A stretch of 64,000 nucleotides of DNA from Lytechinus pictus (taxonomy: Eukaryota > Echinodermata > Echinoidea > Temnopleuroida > Toxopneustidae). Numbering within the stretch: position 1 is the first letter of the stretch; each line of letters begins with the position of its first letter. The notes under the pieces were generated by a model that was not told the DNA's origin, did not search any database, and saw only the letters and a program-made list of their open reading frames with translations. The stretch spans positions 13,717,001-13,781,000 of the forward strand of contig NC_087253.1 in NCBI RefSeq assembly GCF_037042905.1, given 5' to 3'. Shown in pieces: positions 34,260 through 46,699 of this stretch. Both the position numbers and the translations under genes were made by a program.

Positions 34260-34945
34260 GTCCAAACTTCGGCTTCGCGGACTTTTCAAAAATATTCATC
34301 AGGCTTAAATTTGTTCACAAAATATTCACAATTCATACAAAACCAATTCAATAAATAGTTACCAAATTGACGGCAAGATCGTAAACTATAAAATCATGGA
34401 CGAAAATGTAAAGTAGGTCAACTTAGGGGTTTCGCGCCGGTATCGCGATCTCAAAATCCTAGGACCTAGCTAGGCCCGGCTATGGCGAATGCGCGCTGTG
34501 CTGGAAAACCGTTCTGAATATTAAGCATTAGGCCTAAGTGTGACCTAACTTCGCGGACCAAAGTTGTTTTGGAGATTTAAATAAAAACTCAAGCTCAATT
34601 AAAAGGTGAAATATTTGTATCAGATTGACGGCAAAATGTTATAGAATATGTTAGTACCACATTTAACTCACATTCTTGATGAATTCTGCTTGCAAAATGG
34701 TGATAATATCGTGATGCTTGTTGAGAATATCAGATTTTTTTTCAAATCAAAACGGGCGCTAACGGTGACAATTTTGCCGATCTTTTGTCAATATTTTCAC
34801 GAATACTGAACTCATCCTAAAGAAACTTACTCCAAAGGGTAATTTTAGGTCGCTTTTCACGTTGATGATGTCAGATTTTAAGAATATTGGCTAGTTTTTT
34901 AGATAATGACCGTCCGCGAAGTATGGACACACGCGAAGTTTGGAC
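34260..34945. repeat. Possible inverted-repeat element with GTCCAAACTTCG ends
   Basis: GTCCAAACTTCG and CTTCGCGGAC at the left are mirrored by GTCCGCGAAGTATGGAC and CGAAGTTTGGAC at the right. 686 bp with no ORF of note. The target duplication is not clear. Confidence 0.5.
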
Positions 34946-35539
34946 TCACTGACACTGTGATCGGGTACATCTAATTGATTTGATTTTGGGGCATACAATT
35001 GCGGTGAAATTAGAGGGGTATTTACACTGCACAAATGCTAAATTAGTTAAGCATCCAATTTTGTTGAAAACTGTAAACGGATCTTAAAAAACAAAGAAGA
35101 TTAAATTCGATTTCTTACCAGAAAATGTTGACCTCCGCCCGGCCGGCCGCGTAGCTTAGTCCAGAATTTGAGAGACGCCGCTAGCTATAGCTAGCTAGCT
35201 TCGTACGTACGTCACCACTACTTTCCACCAATGAAACTGACGATAATTTGTGACGTCATTTGATTCCCCGATCTATTCAAAATCCTTGGAACTTTGTATG
35301 TCAGCGTGAATATAATCTCTTTAAGATGACTTGTAATCTATTAAAAATGACGAGTTTCGGATTAAGAAAATTTTGAATAGCTGTTCTATTCATAAAAATG
35401 AATCGGCTGTCATGATATTGTATACAATATTTTTATCGAATTCTATCAAACTTCATGTCATTTCCCTGCACATTCATCTCCTGTCCTGTTTTGCGCCCTC
35501 AGTTTGAAATTTTGAATGACACTTGAGATAGTTCAAAAT

Positions 35540-36724
35540 CAACGAACGTAGAGGGCAGCAACACACAAGCGTGTTGCTCTAAGGAAGGTCAACTCCGCTC
35601 GAATTTTGTGACCACTTTAAAAAATAAGGTGGGGTTTTGGGAAATTTGTCGAGTTGATTTTTTTTCATTTGTTAATTTCAAATATTTTTTAATGAACAAT
35701 TATTAGATCGGTTATTCTGGGTATAAATATTAAAAACATTACTTTTATTTTTAAAGAAAATATTTAGCTTAAATAGTCATGATTTTGAAATTTTTCCTCA
35801 TTTTGGAATATTAAGCCTGTGACGAGGATACCTCATATCTCTTATTTTCTTCTGCTGAATTTCGCTGCACCACTAATAAATGCATAGACAACCACCGTAA
35901 TAATCGAGGTCATTTTTCTGGCCTGGGTGCGCCGAGTCTGGCCCGGTCGCGCAGCTAGCTAGTGACGTTGATGATGCGCTGGGGCTTCAGGCGACTCGTC
36001 ATAGATCTAGCAACTTAGACAATGACGTCTAATTTGCCTGGCCTGATTTGAAGTGTAATGGCTTCAGGGCTGATTTTTATCAACGATGATTGTTCAAGGT
36101 TAGATTTTAAATTTTAAATGTCATTTGACTTTTAAGTCTATAAATCTGAAATAAAGGCGCTGTATCCCCGAAATCCGGGTCTAAATTTCAACTCTGAGTC
36201 CGAGACCATGGCATGGACGGCGAAAAAACAACCCATGCATCGGATGCATTGCATTGGCTGCGCGCTGCGCTGCAGCTGCACTGTGATGATGGGTTCAGCG
36301 AAGAGCTCAGAGAAAATAAGGTGGTTATATTCAATCCCGAAATGCTTTGCGAGTGGTCACAAAATCGTCTCGACGCAAATCACCTAATACAGCCGTCTGG
36401 TGAAATCGCTGATAACAACAATCACCGATTTGGTAATGATTTTAGTTTCCTGAAACTTATATTTGTAAAGTTTTAAATATCAAAGTATGTTTTCATATGT
36501 ATGTATATTCCTCAACATATTTTTAAAGTTATCTTTGATATTGTTGTAGTCATATTCTTTCATATTCGTTTTTTGATCGCTACTTATTTGTTGTTGTATT
36601 GGATCGGCATTTGATTTCGTTGGCATGAACAATAAAATACGCGCGCAGCTCAGCTGCATGCGCGTATCGAGTTGACCTTCCTTATAGCAACACGCTTGTG
36701 TGTTGCTGCCCTCTACGTTCGTTG
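35540..36724. mobile_element. 1185-bp DNA transposon-like unit with 8-bp target duplication
   Basis: TTCAAAAT lies directly outside both ends (35532-35539 and 36725-36732). Terminal inverted repeats of about 56 bp start CAACGAACGTAGAGGGCAGC and differ at one visible base. Inside each is a smaller palindrome, AGCAACACACAAGCGTGTTGCT-like. An 8-bp duplication fits hAT, P or Merlin superfamilies. No known transposase is recognised, but the possible exon at 36213 lies inside. Confidence 0.82.
36213..36432 (+). CDS. Possible first exon of an unknown protein, 73 codons
   Basis: The frame begins MDGEKTTHASDALHWLRAAL and runs with protein-like composition (FNPEMLCEWSQNRLDANHL) to CACCGATTTG followed by GTAATG, a possible donor. 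Read through, it stops at 36476 after 87 codons. I do not recognise the sequence. It lies within the 1185-bp unit flanked by TTCAAAAT, so it may be the start of an element-encoded protein whose rest was deleted, or a host gene exon captured by the element. Confidence 0.35.
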
Positions 36725-36959
36725 TTCAAAATGAAGCGCTTCAGGATAAGTCAAAGAAATTAGGCATCCTTTTTTATATAATTTCAATAAATCACAGAAG
36801 TTTCAACTTTTTGCGCACTATTTTCCTTGTAATGAAGTTCAATAATCTTATCAAATCAATTTAATTAGAGCCGATGGGCATGATGGGGTATTAGAGATAT
36901 CTGCATTTGATGAAACGTCCGCCCTTTGAAATTTCAGAGTTTCATTGCTCTGCGCGGGG

Positions 36960-37680
36960 AGGAATATCTTCCTCCCGGCATATACACTTCTTCTCCTCTG
37001 TTTTGCGAGTTAAAGATATGCTATTGGTATTTATGTAAGAAAGATCCCAATTTCTCATTCTTTTCATGATTTACAAAACATGAATAGAGTGTCTCGTTCG
37101 GTATAGGTCTAAATCTCGAAATTTTCAATTGTTTAGTTATATACCTATTCTGTTTAAGTCACAAAACATGCTTAGAATTTCCATTCTTTAGGTAAAAATG
37201 TCAAAAACTTTCAGCTCGCGCTTCGCGCTCGCATTATTTGATTGTTAAAATATGTATAACGTCTTCATGGCTAACTGCATGCAGTCTTTAACAGGTACCT
37301 TTTCCATCAGTTAATTTCTTCTCGCGCTTCGCGTTCTTAGTAATTATTTAGTTGCATACACATCTTTTTCAGGATAACAAACATTGCCCAGAATGGTCAA
37401 ATTTTAGGAAAAAATACATTAATATTTCAAAAAAAATTTAGCTCGCGCTTCGCGCTCGCATTATATAAATAAGAATTATGAAATAATATATTTATGATGA
37501 TTTATAGGAATAAAGCTAAGAAGTGACTATTAAGACTACCCCTTCAAAGAAACCAAAAATCATCTTCGAGCGGCCGATCTGGGAAAATATGGCTGAAAAC
37601 AATTCCGGGCCCCCCTATTGGCGAAGGCTGGATCCGCCCCTGGATCCCCGGCCGCGGCACCTATGCCCGTGAGCAAGGCA
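36960..37680. repeat. GCGCTTCGCGC repeat, copy C
   Basis: Hairpin motifs at about 37214, 37321 and 37441, and the CATGATTTACAAAACATGAATAGAG phrase at 37067, as in copies A and B. The right border has CGGGCCCCCCTATTGGCG, GGATCCGCC and a GGCCGCGGCACCTATG segment, the inverse of the SINE-head junction at 9176-9260. Confidence 0.6.
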
Positions 37681-37819
37681 TTTAATATACAATGCTTTTA
37701 TCCTGCTTTCAAATAAATGAAAAAGCTATATGCACTATAAAAAAAAATCGATTCTCTCATTCGAATATCACTGAGTTGGGCATAATGTGAAATTTTGAAA
37801 ACCGTATTTTTTTATTTAA

Positions 37820-38439
37820 AGGTCAAGTCTACCCCAGAAAAGTTTATTTAAATCAATAGAGAAAAATCTAACAAGCATATAAATCATCAAAATCGGATGT
37901 AAGATAAGAAAGCTATGACATTTTAATGCTTCATTTATGTTTTTTTTTAAATACAGTCATATGCACAACTCAGTGATATGCAAATGGGAGAGTCGATGCA
38001 CGTCCATCATACTTTTTCTTTTGTTTTTATTGTCGATTAAACAATATTTCAATTTTACAGAAATCAATTGACAATAATGTAAAACTTGACTGAACCACAA
38101 AATGTTATTTCACATGACAAGGGGGAGAAAATCAGAATGTTTCATAATAAAATAGAGTACAAAATAAACAGTGAGTAGGTGACGTCATCAGTCACCTCAT
38201 TTGATACCGACCAGGATGTGCATATAACTTTTGTGTGAAATTAGGCAAAATTATTTTACATCCGATTTTGATGACATTTGCAATGTTAATACTTTTTTTT
38301 TCTCTTTTCAAGTTTTTGTTTGGATTGACTTAATTGTTCTTTAACGTCCGATTTTGATGAAATTTTTCAGCGTTATGCTCGTTTTATGTTTTTCTATTGA
38401 TTCTAATCAACATTTTTATTTCTGGGCTGGAGTTGACCT
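37820..38439. mobile_element. TTAA-type palindromic MITE with a doubled right arm
   Basis: Left end AGGTCAAGTCTACCCCAGAA after TTAA. One right arm ends at 38340 before TTAA, and a second, better matching arm (TTCTGGGCTGGAGTTGACCT) ends at 38439. The CATCCGATTTTGATGA core appears in both. Confidence 0.65.
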
Positions 38440-38925
38440 GTAATCAGCGCTAATATGCTGGACCGGTGGGGAGTTTTTTTTTTATTGACTGTCGTCAATG
38501 TAAAGTTTTTATCTATAGATGGCGCTCTGTCAAAATCACAGGTTGGGACCAAATGCCAATTATGGGAAATTATATGCTTATACATGTTATTTTTTAAAAC
38601 ATCATGACATCCTGTACCTCAGTGGGGTTTGGGGATTGAGTTGGAAAGGGTGCTCCTGACAGTGGCAGATCTATGGGGGGAAGAGGTGGGGTTTTAGGGA
38701 GTTACACCCCTCCCTCCCCATTGGACTGGCAAGTTTAAAATAAAGTAATGACCTACATTTTGGAGCCACCCGAAATTATGTTCATTTTAAAGGGAACATT
38801 TTTTTATTTCTCAGTAACAAAATGACCTTCATTTTGTAGTGAAGCCCCCCCCCCCTGTTTTTTTTTGGGGGGTCAAATTTCTCGGTCGAACCCCCTTCAT
38901 GGTAAAAAGCTAGATCCACCCCTGC

Positions 38926-39657
38926 CTGAACTCACAAAAAACACACTACATATATTTTAAACATCACTCTCATATTTCTAACACTCAGTTTCACCTACAG
39001 ATTGACGGCAAGTCATTAGAAGGGAAAACTCACTCTAAATTTTTAGGGGTTATCATAGATGAAGCTTTATCTTGGAATGAGCATCTGCACCATATTACAA
39101 TGTGTATTTCGAGAAGCATTGGAATTATTTCTAAGTTAAAATTTATTTTGCCTCTTAAAACTTTATTCCTATTGTACAATTCCTTAGTACTCCCGTATAT
39201 TACTTATTGTAACGTTGTTTGGGCTAATTGTGGCTCAACAAAGCTGACTTCTATTTTCAAATTACAAAAGAGAGTTATTCGCATTTGTACAGGATCTCAT
39301 TACTTGGCTCACACTGATCCATTATTTTTCAAACAGAAAACACTAAAAGTTGCCGACTTGTATACTCTTCAAGTAGCTATCATTATGTTTAAGTAAATTA
39401 ATAACCTACTCCCTTCGTCTTTTGATGATATGTTTAAGTTCAATAGTTTTGTCCATACCTACCCAACTCGTACATCTGGAAACTTTGATCTCACAAACCC
39501 AAGACTGTTAATTACCTCTAAATCAATTCGACATCATGGTCCAGACATTTGGAATAATCTTGCAGAAAATATTAAATCTTGTTCCACTTTATACTCTTTA
39601 AAATCAACTGTTAAAAGAAATATCATTCGATCTTATTCATCCCAACCTTCAAATTAA
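38926..39657 (+). pseudogene. LINE reverse transcriptase C-terminal fragment, one stop
   Basis: Frame reads LNSQKTHYIYFKHHSH, then KFLGVIIDEALSWNEHL, YNSLVLPYITYCNVVWA, LQKRVIRICTGSHY. A TAA at 39394-39396 interrupts it; the same frame resumes with SFVHTYPTRTSGNFDL and GPDIWNNL to the natural end at 39655. This is the RT thumb and C-terminal tail of a CR1/Jockey-like LINE, 5'-truncated, with a single nonsense codon, so fairly young. Confidence 0.85.
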
Positions 39658-41261
39658 TCCTCATTTACCACTATAAATTAAATAAAAAATATAAATTCTA
39701 CAGCTATCTTCTGCACCCGCACCTGCACCTGCATTGCACCCACTTGTTCAGTAATTATACCAATCATAGTCACGAACCCTTTTTATGAGGCCGCCATCAA
39801 TTACAAGCTTAACCGCTCACGATGGCGGTCTCCTGCGTTCATTAAATTTTGTTAATGTTCCTTTTTTATTATCAAAATGTGAAGTATATGCCCACACCAT
39901 TTTTTCCTTCAAATTATGTATTATGTTTATATTGTATGCATTATGAATTATTTTGTATATTACAAACAATGTAAATATTTATGACTCGATAAATGATGAG
40001 AGTATCATCTAAAATTGGATTGAAAAGTTTGAGATTCAGAACTCACTTGGCCCCCCATCACAATGTAATAGATGAGTAATTTCATCTGAATAAATATGGG
40101 TTTTTTTTTAAAGAAGTCATCTTTTCTCCACTCTTAAATTTGATTGTAAAATACTCGATTAAGATTTTTTTTTTTTTTTTAGATTTGAAGTTAAACCTTA
40201 TGGCATCTTACACCACTTGCGGATCTAGGGGGCGCATCCGACCCGTGCCACCCCCCCCCCTTCGAGAGTCATAATCAAACATTTTTAATGTAAATACACC
40301 TAACACAAGTGTGCCCCCCCCCCCCTTTAAAAGTGAGGACCATTTTTTTTTTCTTTGCTTTACACAATTTTCTGCAGATGAAAGCAGACGAAATTACCTT
40401 AGATTTGATACCTTTTTTTTTGGGGGGGGGAGGGGCTTGTCAAATTTTCCTCGGGAAAATGTGCCCCCCCCCCCTATTTTGGAAAATCCTGGACCTGCGC
40501 CCCTGTCTTGAATGGAAATAAAGACAGAAAAAAGTAAGTATATAAGAAAGAAAGAAAGAAAAAAAAAAACGAATGAAAGATAGAAAGAAAGAAAGGGGAG
40601 GGGGAGAGAGAATATGAAGTCATTACTCAGTATAGTTTTTATGCATTCACCAAAAGGCTTCATTACTATAAAGGTTAATTTTCTTTCTTCAAGTTCTTCT
40701 TTTAGAAGGCTTACCAGCAATTCACCAGATGTAAAATAATATTTAAAGCGCCTTGAAAAAGGTTATTAGCACTATCGTAAAGTTTTGTCGTAAACAACAA
40801 GTCTTCTGAACTGACTCCGAATTAGGTGTGGCAAACTACTCAAATATTTGATATTTTCGAATCGAAATCACCTAAATCGTAAGTACAGACTATCAAATAA
40901 ATTAATTTCAATGGTGACTATGTCATTTTATTTCTGAAAAGTAAGTCAACTTTGTTGTAGAACTAAATTTTGTGTGTGCATGTCTTTCGGATCGGAGTGG
41001 GTGTTCATCCTTCGCTCTCGGGTTGAAGCCATACAATAGACACACGGCGTTCGCTGCAGCTGGAGCAGGCTCCGATCTTTTCCCTGGGCTGGAGCTCCGC
41101 AGCGCAGCAAAGCCAGGCTCCCGTATATTGACCTCGTCCTCGCCGAACTGTCCCTGGCGCTGGCAGGGTTAATGTTGGGGGAAAATGCAAAATTGTTTAC
41201 TTTCGTGTCTGAATAAACGGCTGCCGAATAAACATGTAATCTACAATGACTGGGAGAGGGG
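39658..41261. other. LINE 3' remnant and homopolymer-rich repeats, no gene
   Basis: 39658-40030 is probably the 3' UTR of the preceding LINE. 40220-40510 is a CGGATC-type repeat with several poly-C and poly-G runs; 40500-40610 is purine-rich. ORFs at 40309-40720 and 40972-41190 have no recognised domain. Confidence 0.45.
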
Positions 41262-41789
41262 TAACCCAGAGAGCTCCCGCCCGCGTAGCGGGCGGGAGCC
41301 CAGAAGCTTACCGTGTATTATACCATTGTCACCGGACTAGGGTGATTTATGGTCTAAATATTTCTCCAAATGAATTGTGAAAACGGAAAGTATACAATTA
41401 CCACGATTATATGGATGAAGGTCTAACGAGTGGCAGATTCCTGACATCTGGGCACAGTCTGGAACCTCAAAAAAACGAAAAGTTCTCTCCTTCTACCCAG
41501 TCTCGATCGGCCATTTTGTTACGATTTTTAACAAAAATGGCCGATCGAGACGGGGTTGAAGGAGAGAACTTTTCGTTTTTTTGAGGTTCCAGACTGTGCC
41601 CAGATGTCAGGAATCTGCCACTCGTTAGACCTTCATCTATATAATCGTGGTAATTGTATACTTTCTGTTTTCACAATTCATTTGGAGAAATATTTAGACC
41701 ATAAATCACCCTAGTCTGGTGACAATGGTAAAATACACGGTAAGCTTCTGGGCTCCCGCCCGCTGCGCGGGCGGGAGCTCTCTGGGTTA
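41262..41789. mobile_element. 528-bp foldback element with 9-bp target duplication
   Basis: GGAGAGGGG lies directly outside both ends (41253-41261 and 41790-41798). Ends TAACCCAGAGAGCTCCCGCC and the inverse. The arms are about 255 bp each and differ at only a few bases; the loop near 41517-41530 is tiny. Each end carries its own small hairpin (CTCCCGCCCGCGTAGCGGGC). A 9-bp duplication fits Mutator-like (MULE) foldback elements. Confidence 0.85.
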
Positions 41790-41798
41790 GGAGAGGGG

Positions 41799-43060
41799 GA
41801 GAGTGGGTTTGTCAATTGTAAACTAAAAATTGTCCATAATTTGTTGTTGTAAACGATGGCTTAATGCCTTGATGCATGATTGATTAATTTATTTTAGAGT
41901 CTGAGGATCGAGGAGACTGAGGTCTGAGCTTGAGATGATGAGGCGAGCATACATGAATCTATGATGACGATTTGCTTGCATGGTTGTCAGTGTCTGTGAA
42001 TTTAGTTGTTTAGCTGTTCGACTCCAGCTTTCTTCACTATCGATCTGTCATGTGTGTAGTGTTGTATCAGTTTTTATATGTCTGGCTAAGCATTACAAGA
42101 TGGCAAGTGAAAAGTTTTTCCCATTTCAAGCAGTATCATTTAGATGGAATAGCACGTAATATTGTAATGAAAACAAAGCACAAACCTTGTTACAAATTAC
42201 GATCATTTGACATTTGTTCATTTAAAAGCTCTAGTTCTTTAGATGGTAAATCAGAAGAAAAAAAATAAAAGGTTTTACTTTATAGTTTTTTGTACAGTTA
42301 TGAATTTATGACTGTATAAGCAAAATGAGACTGATCATTAACAACATCCCACATGTTTCGCAAATAACTTGTGTTTTTGTTATTTCATTTGTTCTGTGAA
42401 TGATTGCAATATTAACTCTTGCCTATTTATCAGTTTGAGTAGATGTGTACAGTTGTACACAACTTTGCTTTTCTATGTTTCCCTTTCTTTTCTCAGCATT
42501 CTTCATGATTTGATTTTTTTATTCTGTTTGTATGTTGTTTTGTAAGTTACAGTTGCTTTGATTTTAATTTTCAGAATAATCACGCAATAATTCAAAGCAA
42601 AATATGTACAATATGGATTAGAATTTTGAAGTATGTTGATTTACAGAGTGAAACATGTAGGTCAACAGGTTCATGTAGTTTTACAAGTCATGAAGTCCTT
42701 AGAAATCATATTGAAATGGGGGCTGAGATTGTGGTAAAATACATTTTAAATTACAGTTTTATGACACTGTTTGTAAAATAATTTAAAAAAATAAAAGATT
42801 ATTCTGAAGTTTCCTCAGGATAAGGTATCATAATTTGATCCTTTTGAAGCTATACAGAAATGGCATCTATAGCAAAGTACACATGTACATGTTACATGCC
42901 TTTGAATATTTAAAGAATGAGTTTCTAAAATCTAAAGATATTTTATAAATCTGAATTGACAAAAAAAAAAATCAGAAATACATGGTCATGGTTAAATGTT
43001 TCCCAAAAATTGAAAATTGCCATTGTGCAACCAATGCAACCTTTTGTGATTCATAATATG
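41799..43060. other. Non-coding, no gene
   Basis: AT-rich, with no clear repeat or exon. The ORF at 42050-42268 is unrecognised. Could hold an upstream non-coding exon of the RASSF7/8 gene, but nothing marks one. Confidence 0.35.
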
Positions 43061-43192
43061 AATAAGATTGATCGTGTGTTTTCTGTTATTGCCCCAGCTC
43101 TGTGGAACAAGCTCCGACCCCATAATCAAAATGCTCCCTCTGTTGAAATTTTCAAACCCTCACTTAAAACTCATCCTTTTTCCACACTGTAG
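43060..43192 (+). pseudogene. LINE reverse transcriptase tail fragment
   Basis: RVFSVIAPALWNKLRP, then PSVEIFKPSLKTHPF before the stop, is the usual C-terminal end of CR1-like LINE polyproteins (sVaaPxLWNsLP...FKxxLKTHLF). Upstream homology is lost. Confidence 0.75.
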
Positions 43193-43934
43193 CATAGTTT
43201 TTAGAGTTGAGCTTTTTTGAGCTTTTTACTTTTTAATAATAATCATACTAAACAATAATGAAATCACTATAATAATAATTACAAATTTACCAAAGACTGT
43301 GCATAATAACAATAAAAATAACTATACATGTAATCTACATTTTTACATGAGGAAAACACTTCTTTTTCTATAAATTTGTTAATGATTTATTTATTTCGAC
43401 TGTAAGAATTATGAGATTTATAATCGCAATTAAGATCTCTGCTATGACATGTTATCCTCTACTTTGTAGGATCTTGACTTCTGCTATTTATATGCATAAT
43501 GATCTTTATCAATGCAAAATAAAATGTAATCTTTGGGGTTAGACTAAGCCCTTTAAGGGGAGCAAATTTACTAATGCTGTGCCTTGTTTCTCATTTAATG
43601 TGTGGTATCAATGGATAGTCTTGATAGGGATCATACATGTAGGCCTAACTTTTGAGAAAACATTAATTTTATTTGCCTATAATTTTATTTGTGTCGATAA
43701 ACTAAGATGGTTTTGAGCGGAAATCTAACTTTTTTGCTACTGTACATGTAGCACTTGGTAACATAATTATTGTGATATGAATGTATTGAGTAGTGAATTA
43801 TAATTCAAGTGTGCTATATTTAAAGACTACATTGCTCAGAATGTTTCATTATGGGTAGTAAACCTGGCCAGATATTATTAATTGAGGATTTGATGTTGGG
43901 CTATTATAAAGGCTGCTGGCTCATATGCCCTTAA

Positions 43935-44526
43935 AAGGTCAAGTCCACCCCAGGAAAATGCTGACTTGAATAAATAGAGAAAAATCAAACTAGCATACAT
44001 GTAGTACTGAAAATTTCATCAAAATCGGATGTAAAATAAGAAAGTTATGACATTTTAAAGTTTCGCTTATTTTTCACAAAACAGTGATATGCACAACTAG
44101 GTGAGTCAGTCGATGATGTCCATCACTCATTATTTTGTTTTTTATTGTTTGAATTATTTCATTTTTTATAGATTTGACAATAAGGACCAACTTGACTAAA
44201 ACATATAGTATTAATGCTAATTCCACATGTTCAGGGAGGAATTAATCGTTGTATCAAGTGCTTGACAATGAGGAGAAAATTAGAATATTTCATATTTCAT
44301 ACAATAAAATACAAAAGAAATACTGAGTGGATGACGTCATAGTCTCCTCATTTGCATACCAGCCAGGATGTGCATGTATATATACTGTTTTGTGAAATTA
44401 AGCGAAACTTTATGTCATAACTTTCTTATTTTACATCCGATTTTGATGAAATGTTTAGTGTTTTGCTTGACATTGGATTTTTCTCTTTTTATTCAAATCA
44501 ACTTTCTGTTGGGGTGGACTTGTCCT
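43935..44526. mobile_element. TTAA-flanked palindromic MITE, 592 bp
   Basis: TTAA at 43931-43934 and 44527-44530. Ends AAGGTCAAGTCCACCCC and the inverse of GGACAAGTCCACCCC. Shares the CATCAAAATCGGATGTAAAA core and the GATGACGTCAT-like centre with the elements at 37820 and 47053. Confidence 0.78.
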
Positions 44527-44530
44527 TTAA

Positions 44531-45563
44531 TAAATGAAGTCAATCATCTGGAATGGATAGGAACAGTTAGACTCAAACTTGTAATGGAATGTGCCCTGTT
44601 GAGTTAGACAAGGTCACGGGGGTTACTACCACTCAAATACTTTTACGCTCCCATGGGAATGCTTTTTATCAGTCTGATTATGAGTAGCCTTCTACCGATC
44701 TGACATTGACATTCTGTGTCGATGACGTACATGTGTTCAAATCGGTCATCTCGCCTTGCAGTGTTATGATTGCAAGATTTGGAATTAAAGTAACCTCAAT
44801 TTTTAAGCCATCTATAGGCCTGTATTTTCACCGTGGTTTCTGCTGAATTTATACATGTATGTAACATATTATTGTGCTTTGCCCAAAGTGTGCATTTTTA
44901 ATTAAACTTCATAGTGTACGCGATAAAACATAAAACATAATTTTTTTTTTATTCATGGTTTTGTACCATGGTACAATAAAACCTCTTTTGAGAATATGGG
45001 CCATAGAGGTTCACTGTCTCCTTCTAGTGTAGTACTGTAATTAAAGTAATTAAATAATTAAAAGTTGTTTGATTTTATAAATAACATATATACATGTACA
45101 TGTGTAGCCTTCATGAACAAACAATTGGTGCAGTGAATCCAGCTTGCGTACCCTCAAATTACCATCCTCATTAAATGCTGATTTTCACAAAGATACACAT
45201 ACATGTATGTGTGCCCTGACTTGTATGAAATTGGCCTTAAAGTCTTTATATAATGATTCACCCGTGGGCGTGGAATCAGTTTGGATTTCATAAACAAATA
45301 TGGCTTTAAAATATTTGCATTGAACATATTTTGTATCCAGTCAAGCATGGGATATGACTGTGGTGTAATGTTTGGAGATAAAAAGTTAGAGATTCTTTAA
45401 GTGATAACTTGTTTTTGTTTATTTTTAATGAAACAAATTTTTTTCTCACAGGCTTTCTGGGACTTCGGCCATTCTGAAATCCTTCATGATGCATCCCTGT
45501 CTTGTGGTCCCTCTTCTAATCATTTCTTTGTATTTTTGTAATTAGATTAAAGTTCTTGGGTTA
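44531..45563. other. Non-coding, no gene
   Basis: No supported exon; short unrecognised ORFs only (45154-45494, minus). Confidence 0.35.
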
Positions 45564-46290
45564 AAGGGGAAGTACACCCTGCCAATAAGTTGAGGAAAAT
45601 TAGAATAAAATATTGGTGAGGGTTTGTGAAAATCTTTCATAGAATAACAGAGTTCGGAGTTTTTTAAGCTTTGGTTTTGGATGCCACATATGACCAGCTC
45701 CTTTATTTAGCATGTGATATGAATATTTTTTTATGAATTATGCAATTTTCTAAAAAGAAATGAAAGTTGTTTTTTTTGGGAGGGATATATCATCAGACAA
45801 ATCATATTTTATAAGAAAAATATTTTTATTTAATTAGTTTTAGATTAAAAAATATAGAATTTACAGAGTTGATATTTACATGATACAGTGTTACATATGA
45901 GGGAGTTGCTTGCATACAGTATGACATCACAAATTATAAACTTAAATATATAATTTTTTGATGGATTTTCATCAAATCTTCACCATTTTCTTTCTATTTT
46001 GCCTTTTATATTAAGCCTAACTTTTCATTATGCAGGGTGCTATTTACTTTAAAGAAAGATATTTTAATTTATCAATTTTAGATTTAAAAAAAAGACTTTA
46101 AGAGTTTATAATACATACAGTGTTATATGCGGGAGCTGCTTGCCATACAGCATATGACATCACAAATTAAAAACTTAAAAACTTCATTCTTTGATGGCTT
46201 TTAGTTTTTATCAAACCTTCACCATTTCTTTCCCATTTTTATTATTATAATAAGCCTAACTTTTCATTATTCAGGGTGCTATCTTTTGAT
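45564..46290. repeat. TTAA-type element end plus a 250-bp direct repeat
   Basis: TTAAAGGGGAAGTACACCC at 45563 looks like the left end of a TTAA MITE without an obvious right end. Two diverged direct copies follow (about 45835-46045 and 46075-46285), both ending AAGCCTAACTTTTCATTAT-CAGGGTGCTAT and both containing GACATCACAAATTA. Confidence 0.55.
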
Positions 46291-46294
46291 ATTT

Positions 46295-46457
46295 ATGCCC
46301 CTGGGGCCCGTTGCAGAAAGAGTTGCGTTTAAACGCAAGCCAAAAAATCAATCGCAAGTCACAAATGTGCGCTGTTGATTGGTTGAAAATCAAGTTGCGC
46401 TTGATTTTAAAAGTTGCGATTGATTGCAACTCTTTCTGCAATGGGCCCCAGGGGCAT
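46295..46457. repeat. GGGGCCCGTTGCAGAAAGAG hairpin element
   Basis: ATGCCCCTGGGGCCCGTTGC...and its inverse at the right; the AGAGTTGCG segments pair inside. Same family as 61593-61722. Confidence 0.75.
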
Positions 46458-46699
46458 GAATATCACTTTCTGGGATTTTTTAAACACAAGTACACTGTAG
46501 GCCTACATCCTACATGGCCATGATCATACTGGAATGATAAACTGTTTGCTATTTTTCCTTTGTTTATTATATACACAAATATACAACTAGTACATTCTTT
46601 GATGTAGGTCTTTGTGTCTGGTTTATGGAATCATGTACATAAACTACATAGTATACTCTTGCAAGAACAAAGTACTGGTACTAATCTTTATCATCATTT

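Noticed and set aside
40309..40720. Pro-rich ORFs over poly-C runs
   Set aside because: Homopolymer artefacts within a dispersed repeat.
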